A stretch of DNA of 14,071 nt from an uncultured Eubacteriales bacterium (lineage in GTDB: Bacteria > Bacillota > Clostridia > Lachnospirales > Lachnospiraceae), in contig URND01000083.1 of NCBI GenBank assembly GCA_900549105.1, forward strand, positions 1 to 14,071. Direction: 5' to 3'. Positions 14,013 through 14,071 of this stretch are shown piece after piece. Every line of letters starts with the position of its first letter. The first letter of the stretch is position 1. The notes beneath the pieces are model-generated. The model saw only the letters and a list, made by a program, of their open reading frames with translations, was not told where the DNA came from and did no database searches. A program made the position numbers and the translations under genes.

Positions 14013-14036
14013 CAAAAAGCTGCCTTGACAGACAGC
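14013..14036 (-). terminator. Terminator-like hairpin upstream of the DUF3849 gene
   Basis: On the minus strand GCTGTCT (14036-14030) pairs with AGGCAGC (14025-14019), one G-T pair, 4-base loop, followed by TTTTTG. It would end a gene lying beyond the right edge of the window, implying that DUF3849 and the relaxase are read from a promoter between here and 13997 or by read-through. Confidence 0.5.
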
Positions 14037-14071
14037 CGTAATTATAGAAAAAGGGCGGGGCTACCAATGAG

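Overview
The window looks like part of a conjugative or mobilizable element from a gut Bacillota, most likely a Clostridia/Lachnospiraceae-type host. The grounds are strong AAGGAGG ribosome sites, clostridial-style large serine recombinases, a sigma-70-like ICE regulator, a Tn1549-type MobP relaxase and a DUF3849 protein. The host assignment is inference from gene families and style; no chromosomal gene or attachment site is visible.

Layout from left to right. (1) 1-4230, minus strand: three consecutive large serine recombinases, the last-translated one cut by the window edge. Stop/start junctions are adjacent or overlapping, and all three probably read from one extended -10 promoter at 4317-4345. 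(2) 4366-5604, minus strand: a small conserved-looking protein, an uncertain small ORF with an odd start, and a 140-aa sigma-70 region-4 protein. (3) 5605-5970: a long 5' leader of the sigma gene. It has a consensus -10, two mutually exclusive hairpins that would hide or free a Shine-Dalgarno sequence, an open leader frame that overlaps the sigma start codon by ATGA, and an intrinsic terminator lying inside that frame. (4) 6072-9469, minus strand: a lantibiotic-protection type ABC transporter (ATPase and two permeases), a three-helix membrane protein, a 45-codon ORF and a stand-alone winged-helix protein whose start region looks damaged, closed by a hairpin. (5) 9619-11689, plus strand: a divergently transcribed OmpR-family response regulator and sensor histidine kinase. 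(6) 11690-12042: no convincing gene but a dense series of perfect inverted repeats. (7) 12043-13997, minus strand: a MobP relaxase preceded by a DUF3849 protein.

How it works together (inference): recombinases and relaxase serve excision/integration and DNA transfer, and the sigma-like protein is a candidate controller of element genes. The transporter/two-component block is cargo: the kinase would sense a cationic peptide or cell-wall damage, the regulator would bind a perfect tandem 11-bp repeat in the divergent intergenic region, and the transporter would expel or detoxify the peptide. The cargo sits between the mobilization end and the sigma/recombinase end.

The most notable undescribed-looking structures are the sigma leader RNA, the hairpin array downstream of the relaxase, the tandem-repeat operator, and two genes whose conserved-looking reading frames lack a normal start codon.
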